Below are positions 7,425 to 14,345 of a stretch of DNA of 16,533 nt, one piece after another; position 1 is the first letter of the stretch, and each line of letters opens with the position of its first letter. Origin of the DNA: Limimaricola sp041580155 (GTDB lineage: Bacteria > Pseudomonadota > Alphaproteobacteria > Rhodobacterales > Rhodobacteraceae); the NCBI GenBank assembly GCA_041580155.1, contig JBFGEI010000043.1, positions 1 to 16,533 of the forward strand. The letters are read 5' to 3'. The notes beneath the pieces are model-generated. The model was not told the DNA's origin. It did not search any database and worked only from the letters and a program-made list of their open reading frames with translations. The translations under genes and the position numbers were made by a program.

Positions 7425-9010
7425 AGCCGATCCGGCTGGTGCAGGGCTTTCTCACCGTCGGCATCTGGACCCTGCTCTCGCGGGTGTTCGGCTTTGCCCG
7501 CGACATCATGATCGCCGGCTATCTTGGCGCCGGCCCGGTGGCCGAGGCCTTCCTGGTGGCGTTCTCGCTGCCCAACATGTTCCGTCGGTTCTTCGCCGAG
7601 GGTGCGTTCAACATGGCCTTCGTGCCGATGTTCTCGAAGAAGCTAGAGGGCGACGAGGACGCCGCCGGCTTCGCGCAGGAGGCGTTTGCCGGCATGGCCT
7701 TCGTGCTGACCGTGTTCACGGTGATCGGGGTAATGGCGATGCCGGGGCTGGTGTTCCTGATGGCCTCGGGCTTCGCCGGCGACGAACGCTTCGATCTGGC
7801 GGTGAACTACGGCCGCCTCGCCTTCCCCTATATCCTGTTCATCTCGCTGGCGGCGCTGGTCTCGGGGGTGCTGAACGCCACCGGCCGCTTCGTGGCCGCC
7901 GCCGCGGCGCCGGTCCTGCTGAACCTGATCTTCATCGTCGCGGTGCTGGTCGGCGCGGCGCTGGGCCGCGATCCGTCCGAAAGCCTCGGGCTGGGCATCG
8001 ACAAGGCTCTCGGGCTGAGGGTCGGCGACACGCTGGCGCTGTCGGTGCCGTTCGCCGGGCTGGTGCAGCTGGCGCTGGTCTGGTGGGCCGCCAAGCGGGT
8101 CGGGTTCCACATGCGGCTGGCCCGACCGCGGCTGTCGCCCGACATGAAGAAGCTGGCGATCATCGCCGCCCCGGCGGCGCTGGCCGGCGGCGTGGTGCAG
8201 ATCAACCTGCTGGTCGGCCGCCAGGTCGCCAGCTTCTTCGAGGGCGCCGTCGCCTGGCTGAACTACGCCGACCGGCTCTACCAGCTGCCCCTGGGCGTGG
8301 TCGGCATCGCGGTCGGCGTGGTGCTGTTGCCGGACCTGTCGCGCCGGCTGCGCGCCGGCGACGAGACCGGCGGCCGCGACGCCTTCAACCGGGCATCCGA
8401 GATGTCGCTGGCGCTGACCGTCCCGGCGGCGGTGGCGCTGATGGTGATTCCGGTGCCGCTGGTGTCGGTGCTGTTCGAGCGCGGCGCCTTCGGGTCGGAC
8501 GACACCATGGCGACGGCGCTGGCGGTGGCGGTCTACGGCCTCGGATTGCCGGCCTTCGTGCTGCAGAAGTCGTTGCAGCCCCTTTATTTCGCCCGCGAGG
8601 ACACCCGCAGCCCGTTCCGCTACGCGCTGGTGGCGATGGCGGTCAACCTGCTGGTCGCGGTCGGGCTGTCGCCGGTGATCGGCTTCATCGCCGCGGCGCT
8701 GAGCACCACGCTGGCCGGCTGGGCGATGGTGCTGCTGCTGTGGCGCGGGTCGCGCGACATGGGTGTGGCGTCGCGCTTCGACGACCGGTTCCGGCGCCGA
8801 ATCTGGCGGATCACCGGCGCCTCGGTGCTGATGGGGGCGCTGCTTTGGGCCGCCGCGGCGCTTGCCGGGCCGTTCCTGCTGGCCAGCTCGGCGGTGCGTT
8901 ACCCGGCGCTGGCCGGGCTCGTCGCGCTCGGGGTGGTCGGGTATTTCGGCTTCGGCCAGATGCTCGGGGCGTTCCGGCTGGCCGAGTTCCGCCGCGCCGT
9001 CCGGCGCTGA
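7421..9010 (+). CDS. murJ: Lipid II flippase MurJ
   Basis: MurJ (formerly MviN) is an inner-membrane protein of the MOP superfamily that flips lipid II, the peptidoglycan precursor, to the periplasmic side. The 529-residue product is hydrophobic throughout, consistent with the usual 14 transmembrane helices. The N-terminal signature is clear: TLLSRVFGFARDIMIAGYLG, then AFLVAFSLPNMFRRFFAEGA and FNMAFVPMFSKK, the most conserved stretch of the family. Further matches are VAWLNYADRLYQLPLGVVGI and VLLPDLSRRL, with PLVSVLFERGAF later. It starts at TTG in the TTGA overlap with the glnD stop, implying coupled and perhaps modest translation. It is convergent with the rhomboid-like gene; a GC-rich stem-loop lies between them. 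Confidence 0.97.
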   Translation: MKPIRLVQGFLTVGIWTLLSRVFGFARDIMIAGYLGAGPVAEAFLVAFSLPNMFRRFFAEGAFNMAFVPMFSKKLEGDEDAAGFAQEAFAGMAFVLTVFTVIGVMAMPGLVFLMASGFAGDERFDLAVNYGRLAFPYILFISLAALVSGVLNATGRFVAAAAAPVLLNLIFIVAVLVGAALGRDPSESLGLGIDKALGLRVGDTLALSVPFAGLVQLALVWWAAKRVGFHMRLARPRLSPDMKKLAIIAAPAALAGGVVQINLLVGRQVASFFEGAVAWLNYADRLYQLPLGVVGIAVGVVLLPDLSRRLRAGDETGGRDAFNRASEMSLALTVPAAVALMVIPVPLVSVLFERGAFGSDDTMATALAVAVYGLGLPAFVLQKSLQPLYFAREDTRSPFRYALVAMAVNLLVAVGLSPVIGFIAAALSTTLAGWAMVLLLWRGSRDMGVASRFDDRFRRRIWRITGASVLMGALLWAAAALAGPFLLASSAVRYPALAGLVALGVVGYFGFGQMLGAFRLAEFRRAVRR

Positions 9011-9017
9011 GCCGCGG

Positions 9018-9043
9018 GCGGCGGCGCCGGTCAGCGCCGCCGC
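9018..9043. terminator. Stem-loop between convergent murJ and rhomboid-like gene
   Basis: GCGGCGGCGC (9018-9027) and GCGCCGCCGC (9034-9043) form a perfect 10-bp stem with a 6-nt loop (CGGTCA). It sits across the 20-nt gap and the last codons of the leftward gene, where it could end transcription from both sides. No T-run follows on either strand, so it is not a classical intrinsic terminator. In DNA this GC-rich, chance hairpins are also common. Confidence 0.4.
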
Positions 9044-9750
9044 ATCCGCGCCACGAAACCGCGCCAGCCGCCCGGCGCCAGCAGCGGCGACAGCGCGAAG
9101 CCGACGATGAAGCCGGCCAGATCGGCGACCCAGCTCGGGTCGCCGCCGAACAGCAGCCCGAACACCAGCTGGATCGCCAGCAGCGCGCCGATCAGCCGGA
9201 ACGCGCCGTAGCGGCTGGACCCTGCCTGGCCAAGCTGCATCCACATCAGATAGGTGAAGCCGCCGATCAGCCCGTAGACCACCGGGTAGATCCCGATCAG
9301 TGGCAGGTTCGGCCCGATCAGCACGCCGAAGGCCAGCGCGCCACCGACCGCCGACCCGGTGATCAACGTCAGCAGCCCCAGCGGGTGCATCACCTCGCCG
9401 ACGAACTTGCCCAGCGCCGCCAGCAGCGCCACGCCGAACAGCGCGTGGGTCGCGCTGGCATGGACGAAGACGTAGGTCAAAAAGCGCGACAGGATCCACG
9501 GATCCGACCCGCCCCCGGTCAGCACCCGGTCCAGCACCGCCGGTGACACCCCCCAGTCGCCGATGGCGGTGATCCGCCAGCCGATGCCGGTCGGACCGCC
9601 CAGCAGGCCGGTGTCGGCGAGGCTCAGCACCGCCTCGATGCCGCCCAGCACCAGCACCAGCGCCAGCACCAGAGGCGGTATCGCGTTGAACGGCCCCTGG
9701 ATCGGTTCGTGGTTCGGGTCGGGGCGCGGGCTAAAGCCTTGGTTCGGCAT
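9031..9750 (-). CDS. Rhomboid-fold membrane protein lacking the protease catalytic residues
   Basis: The 239-residue protein has about six hydrophobic segments and rhomboid family features. TYVFVHASATH (His97 and His102) matches the HxxxxH of the second helix. GKFVGEVMHPL follows, and FIVGFALSPLLAPGG lies near the C-terminus. The active site looks absent: where proteases have GxSG, this protein has G-I-Y-P (153-156), and where the last helix has the catalytic histidine it has Asp210 (WVADLAGFIVGF). The position of the oxyanion asparagine after His102 is Gly106. Rhomboid pseudoproteases are known to bind client membrane proteins without cutting them; whether this one does so is inference. The ATG at 9750 is preceded by AAGGGA and fits better than the longer open frame from 9897, which would run across the trpS start. 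It is divergent from trpS. Confidence 0.85.
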   Translation of the reverse strand: MPNQGFSPRPDPNHEPIQGPFNAIPPLVLALVLVLGGIEAVLSLADTGLLGGPTGIGWRITAIGDWGVSPAVLDRVLTGGGSDPWILSRFLTYVFVHASATHALFGVALLAALGKFVGEVMHPLGLLTLITGSAVGGALAFGVLIGPNLPLIGIYPVVYGLIGGFTYLMWMQLGQAGSSRYGAFRLIGALLAIQLVFGLLFGGDPSWVADLAGFIVGFALSPLLAPGGWRGFVARMRRR

Positions 9751-9765
9751 CGGAGGTCCCTTCGG

Positions 9766-9792
9766 TTGACCTTGGCAGGGGGCATGGGTAAT
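9766..9792 (+). promoter_or_regulatory. Weak candidate promoter for trpS
   Basis: TTGACC (9766-9771, 5 of 6 to the -35 consensus) is followed after a short 15-nt spacer by GGTAAT (9787-9792, 4 of 6). It lies in the 76-nt divergent gap between the rhomboid-like gene and trpS, the only place a trpS promoter can be outside the neighbouring gene. The short spacing makes this tentative. Confidence 0.3.
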
Positions 9793-9826
9793 CGAGACGG
9801 CACCCGGTTTCCAGCAGGACAAGCCC

Positions 9827-10846
9827 ATGACCGCCAGCCAGTTCACGCCCCGTGTCTTTTCCGGCATCAAGCCATCGGGCGGGTTGCACCTAGGCAACTA
9901 CCTCGGGGCGATCAAGCGCTTTGCCGACATGCAGGGCAGCGATTACGAAACCATCTACTGCGTCGTCGACCTGCACGCCATCACCGTCTGGCAGGACCCC
10001 GACGTGCTGCGCCACGCCACCCGCGAGGTCGCCGCCGGCTATCTTGCCGCCGGCATCGACCCCGACAGGTCGATCCTGTTCAACCAGTCCCGCGTCCCGG
10101 CCCATGCCGAGCTGGGCTGGATCTTCAACTGCGTCGCGCGGCTGGGCTGGATGAACCGGATGACCCAGTTCAAGGACAAGGCCGGCAAGAACGCCGAAAA
10201 GCAGTCGCTCGGCCTTTACGCCTACCCGTCGTTGATGGCGGCCGACATTCTTGCCTACCACGCCACCCATGTGCCGGTCGGCGAGGACCAGAAGCAGCAT
10301 GTCGAGCTGACCCGCGACATCGCGGCCAAGTTCAACCACGACTACAAGACCGACTTCTTCCCGATGACCACCCCGGTGATCGAGGGGCCGGCGACCCGCG
10401 TCATGAACCTGCGCGACGGCACCAAGAAGATGTCGAAGTCGGGCGAGAGCGACATGGAGCGGATCAACATGACCGACGATGCCGACGCCATCGCCAAGAA
10501 GTTCCGCAAGGCCCGCACCGATGCCGAGCCGCTGTCCGAGACGCTCGAGGGGCTGAAGGACCGGCCCGAGGCGCGCAACCTGGTCGACATCTACGCCGGG
10601 CTGTCGGGGATGACCGCCGAGGCCGTGATCGCCGAGCACGGCGGCGCGGGCTGGGGCAGCTTCAAGCCGGCGCTGGCCGATCTGGCGGTGGAAAAGCTGG
10701 CGCCGGTCTCGTCGGAAATGGCGCGGCTGATGGCCGATCCGGCCGAAATCGACCGGATCATGGCCAAGGGCGCCGATCGGGCCCGCGCCATCGCCGACCC
10801 GATCCTGGCACAAACCTGCGACCTGGTCGGCCTGCTCCGCAACTGA
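9827..10846 (+). CDS. trpS: Tryptophanyl-tRNA synthetase
   Basis: This class Ic aminoacyl-tRNA synthetase charges tRNA-Trp with tryptophan in the cytoplasm. The 339-residue length is typical. It begins with FSGIKPSGGLHLGNYLGAIK, which holds the HIGH-type motif as HLGN (21-24). The KMSKS signature is intact at residues 201-205, in RDGTKKMSKSGESD. VPVGEDQKQHVELTRDIA is the conserved substrate-pocket stretch. The ATG at 9827 is preceded by AGGA (9816-9819) with a 7-nt gap. It is a single-gene unit, divergent from the rhomboid-like gene and convergent with the L,D-transpeptidase gene. Identification is secure. Confidence 0.98.
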   Translation: MTASQFTPRVFSGIKPSGGLHLGNYLGAIKRFADMQGSDYETIYCVVDLHAITVWQDPDVLRHATREVAAGYLAAGIDPDRSILFNQSRVPAHAELGWIFNCVARLGWMNRMTQFKDKAGKNAEKQSLGLYAYPSLMAADILAYHATHVPVGEDQKQHVELTRDIAAKFNHDYKTDFFPMTTPVIEGPATRVMNLRDGTKKMSKSGESDMERINMTDDADAIAKKFRKARTDAEPLSETLEGLKDRPEARNLVDIYAGLSGMTAEAVIAEHGGAGWGSFKPALADLAVEKLAPVSSEMARLMADPAEIDRIMAKGADRARAIADPILAQTCDLVGLLRN

Positions 10847-10904
10847 CCTTGGCCGGGCGGCGCGGGCGGCCCGGCGCGACCAGCGAGGCTTGATGACGTC
10901 GGTG

Positions 10905-10932
10905 GCGGGGCGGCGGCGCTCCGCCACCCCGC
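10905..10932. terminator. Stem-loop between convergent trpS and L,D-transpeptidase gene
   Basis: GCGGGGCGGCGG (10905-10916) pairs with CCGCCACCCCGC (10921-10932), giving 12 bp with one mismatch around a CGCT loop. It lies in the 93-nt gap between two convergent genes and could act in both directions. On the plus strand it is followed by GAAAAC and on the minus strand by CACCGA, so there is no U-tract and termination is uncertain. Confidence 0.4.
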
Positions 10933-10939
10933 GAAAACC

Positions 10940-11491
10940 TCAGATCAGCCGCACCTGGGTGCCGACTTGGGCCAAGCTGAACAGCTCGGCAATGTGTTCG
11001 TTGTAAAGCCCGATGCAGCCATCCGACGACGGCCGGCCGATCTTGCGCGTGTCGTGGGTGCCGTGGATCCGGTAGTACTGCCACGACAGGTACAGCGCAT
11101 GGGTTCCGAGCGGATTGCCGGGACCGGCCGGGACCACCGCCGGCAGCGACGGATCGCGCTCGCGCATCGACGGCGTCGGGGTCCAGGTCGGACCGTCGAC
11201 CTTGCGAACCACCTCGGTGTAGCCAAGCCGGGTCAGCTCTTCCGAGATCGGCACCGAGCTGGGGAACAGCTTGTAGATGGTCTCGTCGCCCGACCAGTAA
11301 TGCACCGCCCGCGACCCGGTGTCGGCAACGATCGCGCCGGCGCCCAGCGCGTCGAAGTGGTCGCGCCAGTTGATCCGGCGAAACGACGAGACGTTGCGCT
11401 GCACCGAGTCGGTGCTGGCGATGGCGGGTGCGGCCAGCGTCACCAGAGCGGCGGCGCCGGTTGCGATGAAACCGCGGCGGGTGTTGATCAT
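10940..11491 (-). CDS. Tat-exported YkuD-type L,D-transpeptidase
   Basis: The 183-residue protein begins MINTRRGFIATGAAALVTLA, a twin-arginine signal (Arg5-Arg6) ending near APAIA at about residue 25, so export to the periplasm is predicted. The mature part shows the YkuD catalytic region: LGTHALYLSWQYYRIHGTHD with His143-Gly-Thr, then SSDGCIGLYNEHI with the nucleophile Cys159. Such enzymes make 3-3 crosslinks in peptidoglycan or attach proteins to it. The usual motif is S-H/x-G-C-x-R; here the arginine position is Gly161, a variant. The central FPSSVPISEELTRLGY and DGPTWTPTPSMRERDP are also typical of YkuD proteins. The ATG at 11491 has AGGAGA 5 nt upstream (TCTCCT at 11497-11502 on the plus strand), a strong site. 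It is divergent from the aminotransferase gene. Confidence 0.93.
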   Translation of the reverse strand: MINTRRGFIATGAAALVTLAAPAIASTDSVQRNVSSFRRINWRDHFDALGAGAIVADTGSRAVHYWSGDETIYKLFPSSVPISEELTRLGYTEVVRKVDGPTWTPTPSMRERDPSLPAVVPAGPGNPLGTHALYLSWQYYRIHGTHDTRKIGRPSSDGCIGLYNEHIAELFSLAQVGTQVRLI

Positions 11492-11724
11492 GGGGGTCTC
11501 CTAGCCTGTTTTTCAATCGGTCTCCCCTTCCGGGCGAGGGATCGCAACTCACGATGCCGCGACCGTGCGGCGCGGTGCCGGGCCCGGCCGTCGCCACGAT
11601 GACGCGACGACAGGGGCCTTGGTGCCACGCCCGCCGGGCGCAGTGCCGCGTCCGGGGCGCTCCGGCTGGACCGCGGCGGCGGCGCGGCCTAGCCTCGCCG
11701 CGACGCAAGACGAGAGGACACGCA
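11492..11724. other. Divergent intergenic region, no gene recognised
   Basis: This 233-nt gap separates the L,D-transpeptidase gene (leftward) from the aminotransferase gene (rightward) and must carry the promoters for both. Apart from the two ribosome binding sites (TCTCCT at 11497-11502, read on the minus strand, and GAGAGG near 11713-11718), I could not find a convincing -35/-10 pair on either strand. An open frame crosses it in phase with the aminotransferase, but its composition (Arg/Pro/Ala-rich, no conserved start) reads as non-coding. Confidence 0.5.
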
Positions 11725-12588
11725 ATGGCCACCGGAACCGACATCCGCACCTATTTCGAAGGCCGCTGGCACGACGCCGACCTGGCGGTGATCCGCGCCT
11801 CGGACCACGGCGCCTGGCTGGGCACCACGGTGTTCGACGGCGCCCGCTTCGCGCATGGGCTGACCCCCGATCTCGATCTGCACTGCGCCCGGCTGAACCG
11901 GTCGGCGCAGGCGCTGATGATCACCCCGACGGTAACCCCGGGCGAGATGGAAGAGATCATCCGCGACGGGCTCGAGCGCTACCCCGAGGGCGCCGCGGTC
12001 TACATCCGGCCGATGTACTGGGCGCTCGACGGCGGCGCGCTGGGAATCCTGCCGAAGCAGGGCGAAACCGGCTTCGCGGTGGCGCTCGAGTCGATCCCGC
12101 TGGCGCCCGACGATGCCGCGGTGCGGCTGACCACCACCCGGTTCCGCCGCCCGGTGATGGAGGACGCGGTGGTCGACGCCAAGGCCGGCTGCCTCTATCC
12201 CAACAATGCCCGGATGATCGCCGAGGCGCGGTCGCGCGGCTTCGACAACGCGCTGGCCGCCGACGCTTTGGGCAACGTCGCCGAAAGCGCCAGTTCGAAC
12301 GTGTTCATCGTCAAGGACGGCGCGGTGTTCACCCCGATCCCGAACGGCACCTTCCTGGCCGGCATCACCCGGGCGCGGCACATCGCCAACCTGCGGGCCG
12401 ACGGCATCGCGGTGCACGAGGTGGTGATGAGCTTCGACCAGGTGCACGCCGCCGACGAGGTGTTCCTGTCGGGCAACATGTCGAAGATCACCCCGGTAAG
12501 CGCCTTCGACGACACCACCTACGAGATCGGACCGATCACCCGCCGTGCCCGCGCGCTGTACTGGAGCTGGGCCGCCTCGGCCGGCTGA
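11725..12588 (+). CDS. ilvE: Branched-chain amino-acid aminotransferase (PLP fold type IV)
   Basis: This 287-residue class IV aminotransferase would interconvert leucine, isoleucine and valine with their 2-oxo acids, using pyridoxal phosphate. Seen: GAWLGTTVFDGARFAHG near the N-terminus, YIRPMYWALDG, then VVDAKAGCLYPNNARMIAEA, whose Lys153 is the expected PLP lysine. GNVAESASSNVFIVKDG follows with the conserved Glu187, and then TFLAGITRARHI and DEVFLSGNMSKITPVSAFD. The start at ATG 11725 has GAGAGG about 7 nt upstream; the frame stays open further upstream without sensible protein. Class IV members also include D-amino-acid transaminase and aminodeoxychorismate lyase. The overall pattern favours the branched-chain enzyme, but substrate is inferred from family. 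The next gene starts 1 nt after the stop. Confidence 0.88.
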   Translation: MATGTDIRTYFEGRWHDADLAVIRASDHGAWLGTTVFDGARFAHGLTPDLDLHCARLNRSAQALMITPTVTPGEMEEIIRDGLERYPEGAAVYIRPMYWALDGGALGILPKQGETGFAVALESIPLAPDDAAVRLTTTRFRRPVMEDAVVDAKAGCLYPNNARMIAEARSRGFDNALAADALGNVAESASSNVFIVKDGAVFTPIPNGTFLAGITRARHIANLRADGIAVHEVVMSFDQVHAADEVFLSGNMSKITPVSAFDDTTYEIGPITRRARALYWSWAASAG

Positions 12589-12589
12589 G

Positions 12590-13792
12590 ATGCGGATCTG
12601 GCGCGCTCTCGACCGGGTCCTCGCGCTCGCCCCGTTCGGGCTGAGCGTGACGGCACTTCTGCTGCTGCTGACCCAGTCGCCCTTTGCCGCGCCCTATGTC
12701 GCGCGCGAGGTCGAGGCGGTGCGCGCCGAGCTGGCGGCGGCGCTGGCCCGCGAGGTGACGCCCGAATGGTACCACACCGAGATCGAGGCGGCGCTGGCGG
12801 CCGGCGATCTTGACCGGATGCGGCTGGTGGCGATGACCGGGGCGCGGCACGCGCTGACCCCCGACGAGGATCTGCTGGGCCGGATGCAGGATCTCGAGGC
12901 CGAGCAGACCGGCGCGCTGGCGGCCGTGCGCGACTGCGCGGTCTGCGCCGCCGATATCACCGCCTGCCCGCGCGTGGCGCTGCTGGCGATGTGCGGCATC
13001 ACCGTCGAGATGACCCCGGTCGGCGATCTCAACGCGCTGCGCCGCGCCGGGATGGCGGCGCTCGACGACGCCGAGGAGGTCGACCGCATCGACCTGGCGC
13101 TGGCGGTGGTCGGGCTTGGCGCCACCGGGCTGGTGCTGGTCACCGGCGGCAGCAGCGTCACGGTCAAGGCCGGCGCCACGGTGCTGCGGCTTGGCCGCCG
13201 GCTTGGAAAGGTCAGTGCCGGCTTTGCCGCCGACCTGCGGCGGCTGTCCGAGATCGGGCTGAAGCCCGGGCGGATCGGCGATTACGCGCTGGGCCGCGCG
13301 CCACTCGAGACGGTGGTCGACACCGGCAAGCTCGCTGGCATCGGCGCTCTGGCCGGTGATCTCGGCCATGTGGTGTCGAACAGCTCGCTGACCGACACGG
13401 TGCTGCTGCTGGGCGCGCTTGACGGCGCCGGTGACGCGCGGCGCCTGGCCCGGCTGTCGGACGTCGCCGGCCCCGAGACCCGCGCCACGGTCGAGCTTCT
13501 GGGCAAGGGCCGGGCGTTCCGGGCGCTGGTCCGGATCGCCGACCTGGCGTTGGGCGCGGCGGCGCTGCTGTGGCTGGTCGCGAGCCAGCTCCTGCTGCTG
13601 ATCGGCGAACGGATCGGCCGGCTGCTTTTGGGCGCCGCGCGGGCGCCGGTGCGACGCCGGGCCGAGGCGCCGGGCACCGGCCGCCGGGTCGAGCCGCCGC
13701 TGACAAGGCCGCAGCCGAAGCTACGCCCGGACCCGCCGCTGCGGCGCCCCGTTGCCAGTGCATCCGTCCTCGGCCACACTCCGGCGCGGTGA
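12590..13792 (+). CDS. Conserved-looking membrane protein of unknown function with a four-Cys cluster
   Basis: I do not recognise a named family. The 400-residue product has three likely transmembrane helices: residues 10-29 (LALAPFGLSVTALLLLL), about 168-186 (LALAVVGLGATGLVLV) and about 317-338 (LALGAAALLWLVASQLLLLI). A charged Arg/Pro-rich tail follows (351-400). All four cysteines of the protein lie within 20 residues, Cys116, 119, 126 and 135, in the loop between helices 1 and 2. Other motif-like stretches are TPVGDLNALRRAGMAALDD, GGSSVTVKAGATVLRLGRR and ELLGKGRAFRALVRIADL. The ATG at 12590 lies 1 nt after the aminotransferase stop without a clear Shine-Dalgarno, suggesting translational reinitiation. 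The universal stress protein gene begins 13 nt downstream. High third-position GC throughout supports a real gene. Confidence 0.85.
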   Translation: MRIWRALDRVLALAPFGLSVTALLLLLTQSPFAAPYVAREVEAVRAELAAALAREVTPEWYHTEIEAALAAGDLDRMRLVAMTGARHALTPDEDLLGRMQDLEAEQTGALAAVRDCAVCAADITACPRVALLAMCGITVEMTPVGDLNALRRAGMAALDDAEEVDRIDLALAVVGLGATGLVLVTGGSSVTVKAGATVLRLGRRLGKVSAGFAADLRRLSEIGLKPGRIGDYALGRAPLETVVDTGKLAGIGALAGDLGHVVSNSSLTDTVLLLGALDGAGDARRLARLSDVAGPETRATVELLGKGRAFRALVRIADLALGAAALLWLVASQLLLLIGERIGRLLLGAARAPVRRRAEAPGTGRRVEPPLTRPQPKLRPDPPLRRPVASASVLGHTPAR

Positions 13793-13805
13793 CAGGGAGA
13801 CACCG

Positions 13806-14261
13806 ATGCGCAAGTTCCTCGTGATCCTCGACGACAGTCGGGAATGTCTCAACGCGATGCGGTTCGCGGCGATGCGCGCCGGCAAGACCGGCGGCGGCGT
13901 GGCGATCCTGTCGATCATCCCGCCGGACGAGTTCAACCACTGGATCGGGGTCGGCGAGATCATGCGAGACGAGGCGCGCGAGCGCATCGAGGTGCATTTC
14001 GAGGTCTTCGCCAAGTGGATGCGCGACCGGCAGAACGTCGACCCCGAACTGGTGATCCGCGAGGGCGAGCCGGTGCCCGAGATCCTGGCCCAGATCCGCG
14101 AGGACCCCGACATCGGCGTGCTGGTGCTGGGCGCCGGGGTCGACAGCAAGGGCCCAGGCCCGCTGGTGTCGCAGCTGACCCGCCAGGCCGGCAGCCTGCC
14201 GGTGCCGATCACCGTGGTGCCGGGCGACATCTCGAAGGAGCGGCTCGAGGCGATCACCTGA
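13806..14261 (+). CDS. Universal stress protein (UspA family)
   Basis: This 151-residue single-domain protein has the UspA fold pattern. It opens with the beta strand KFLVILDDSRECLNAMRFAA, continues with GGVAILSIIPPDEFNHWIGV, and ends with DIGVLVLGAGVDSKGPGPLV and VPITVVPGDIS. The glycine-rich stretch near residues 106-115 corresponds to the nucleotide-binding loop region of ATP-binding Usps, although I cannot confirm binding. Such cytoplasmic proteins help cells survive stress by mechanisms that vary. The ATG at 13806 follows AGGGAGA (13794-13800) with a 5-nt gap, a strong site. It lies 13 nt behind the membrane-protein gene and may be cotranscribed. A weak internal promoter (TTGCCA 13752-13757, 17 nt, CACACT) is also possible. 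nfuA follows 84 nt later with its own promoter. Confidence 0.9.
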   Translation: MRKFLVILDDSRECLNAMRFAAMRAGKTGGGVAILSIIPPDEFNHWIGVGEIMRDEARERIEVHFEVFAKWMRDRQNVDPELVIREGEPVPEILAQIREDPDIGVLVLGAGVDSKGPGPLVSQLTRQAGSLPVPITVVPGDISKERLEAIT

Positions 14262-14270
14262 GATTGCCCG

Positions 14271-14287
14271 CTTAGAATCGTTCCAAA
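14271..14287 (+). promoter_or_regulatory. Irr/ICE-like iron-control element upstream of nfuA
   Basis: The site reads CTTAGAA-TCG-TTCCAAA, matching 12 of 14 defined positions of the alphaproteobacterial Irr box (ICE) TTTAGAA-NNN-TTCTAAA. It is an AT-rich inverted repeat in very GC-rich DNA and ends 2 nt before the -35 of the nfuA promoter, a position suited to repression. Irr accumulates when iron or haem is low and commonly represses iron-using genes, which fits an Fe-S carrier gene. The site is seen; the regulator is inferred. Confidence 0.6.
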
Positions 14288-14289
14288 TC

Positions 14290-14318
14290 TTGACTTCGGG
14301 CCGCGCCGGGCGCATATC
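14290..14318 (+). promoter_or_regulatory. Promoter of the nfuA-tsaB-rimI operon
   Basis: TTGACT (14290-14295, 5 of 6 to consensus) and CATATC (14313-14318, 3 of 6) are separated by exactly 17 nt. Transcription would start near 14325, leaving a leader of about 20 nt with AGGTGG (14335-14340) before the ATG at 14346. It lies directly downstream of the Irr-like element. Confidence 0.55.
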
Positions 14319-14345
14319 GGTGGCCTCACACGAAAGGTGGTCCCG

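Noticed and set aside
7643..9499. 618-residue antisense open frame over murJ and into the rhomboid-like gene
   Set aside because: It is rich in Arg, Gln and His with no recognisable domain and lies opposite two supported membrane-protein genes.
9751..9897. Longer start for the rhomboid-like protein (extra 49 residues)
   Set aside because: The extension runs through the divergent control region and the first codons of trpS, and has no hydrophobic or conserved character. The ATG at 9750 has a ribosome site.
11554..11724. Upstream extension of the aminotransferase frame
   Set aside because: The extra residues are Arg/Pro/Ala-rich and unlike any aminotransferase N-terminus. The ATG at 11725 has a good ribosome site and the family-typical start.
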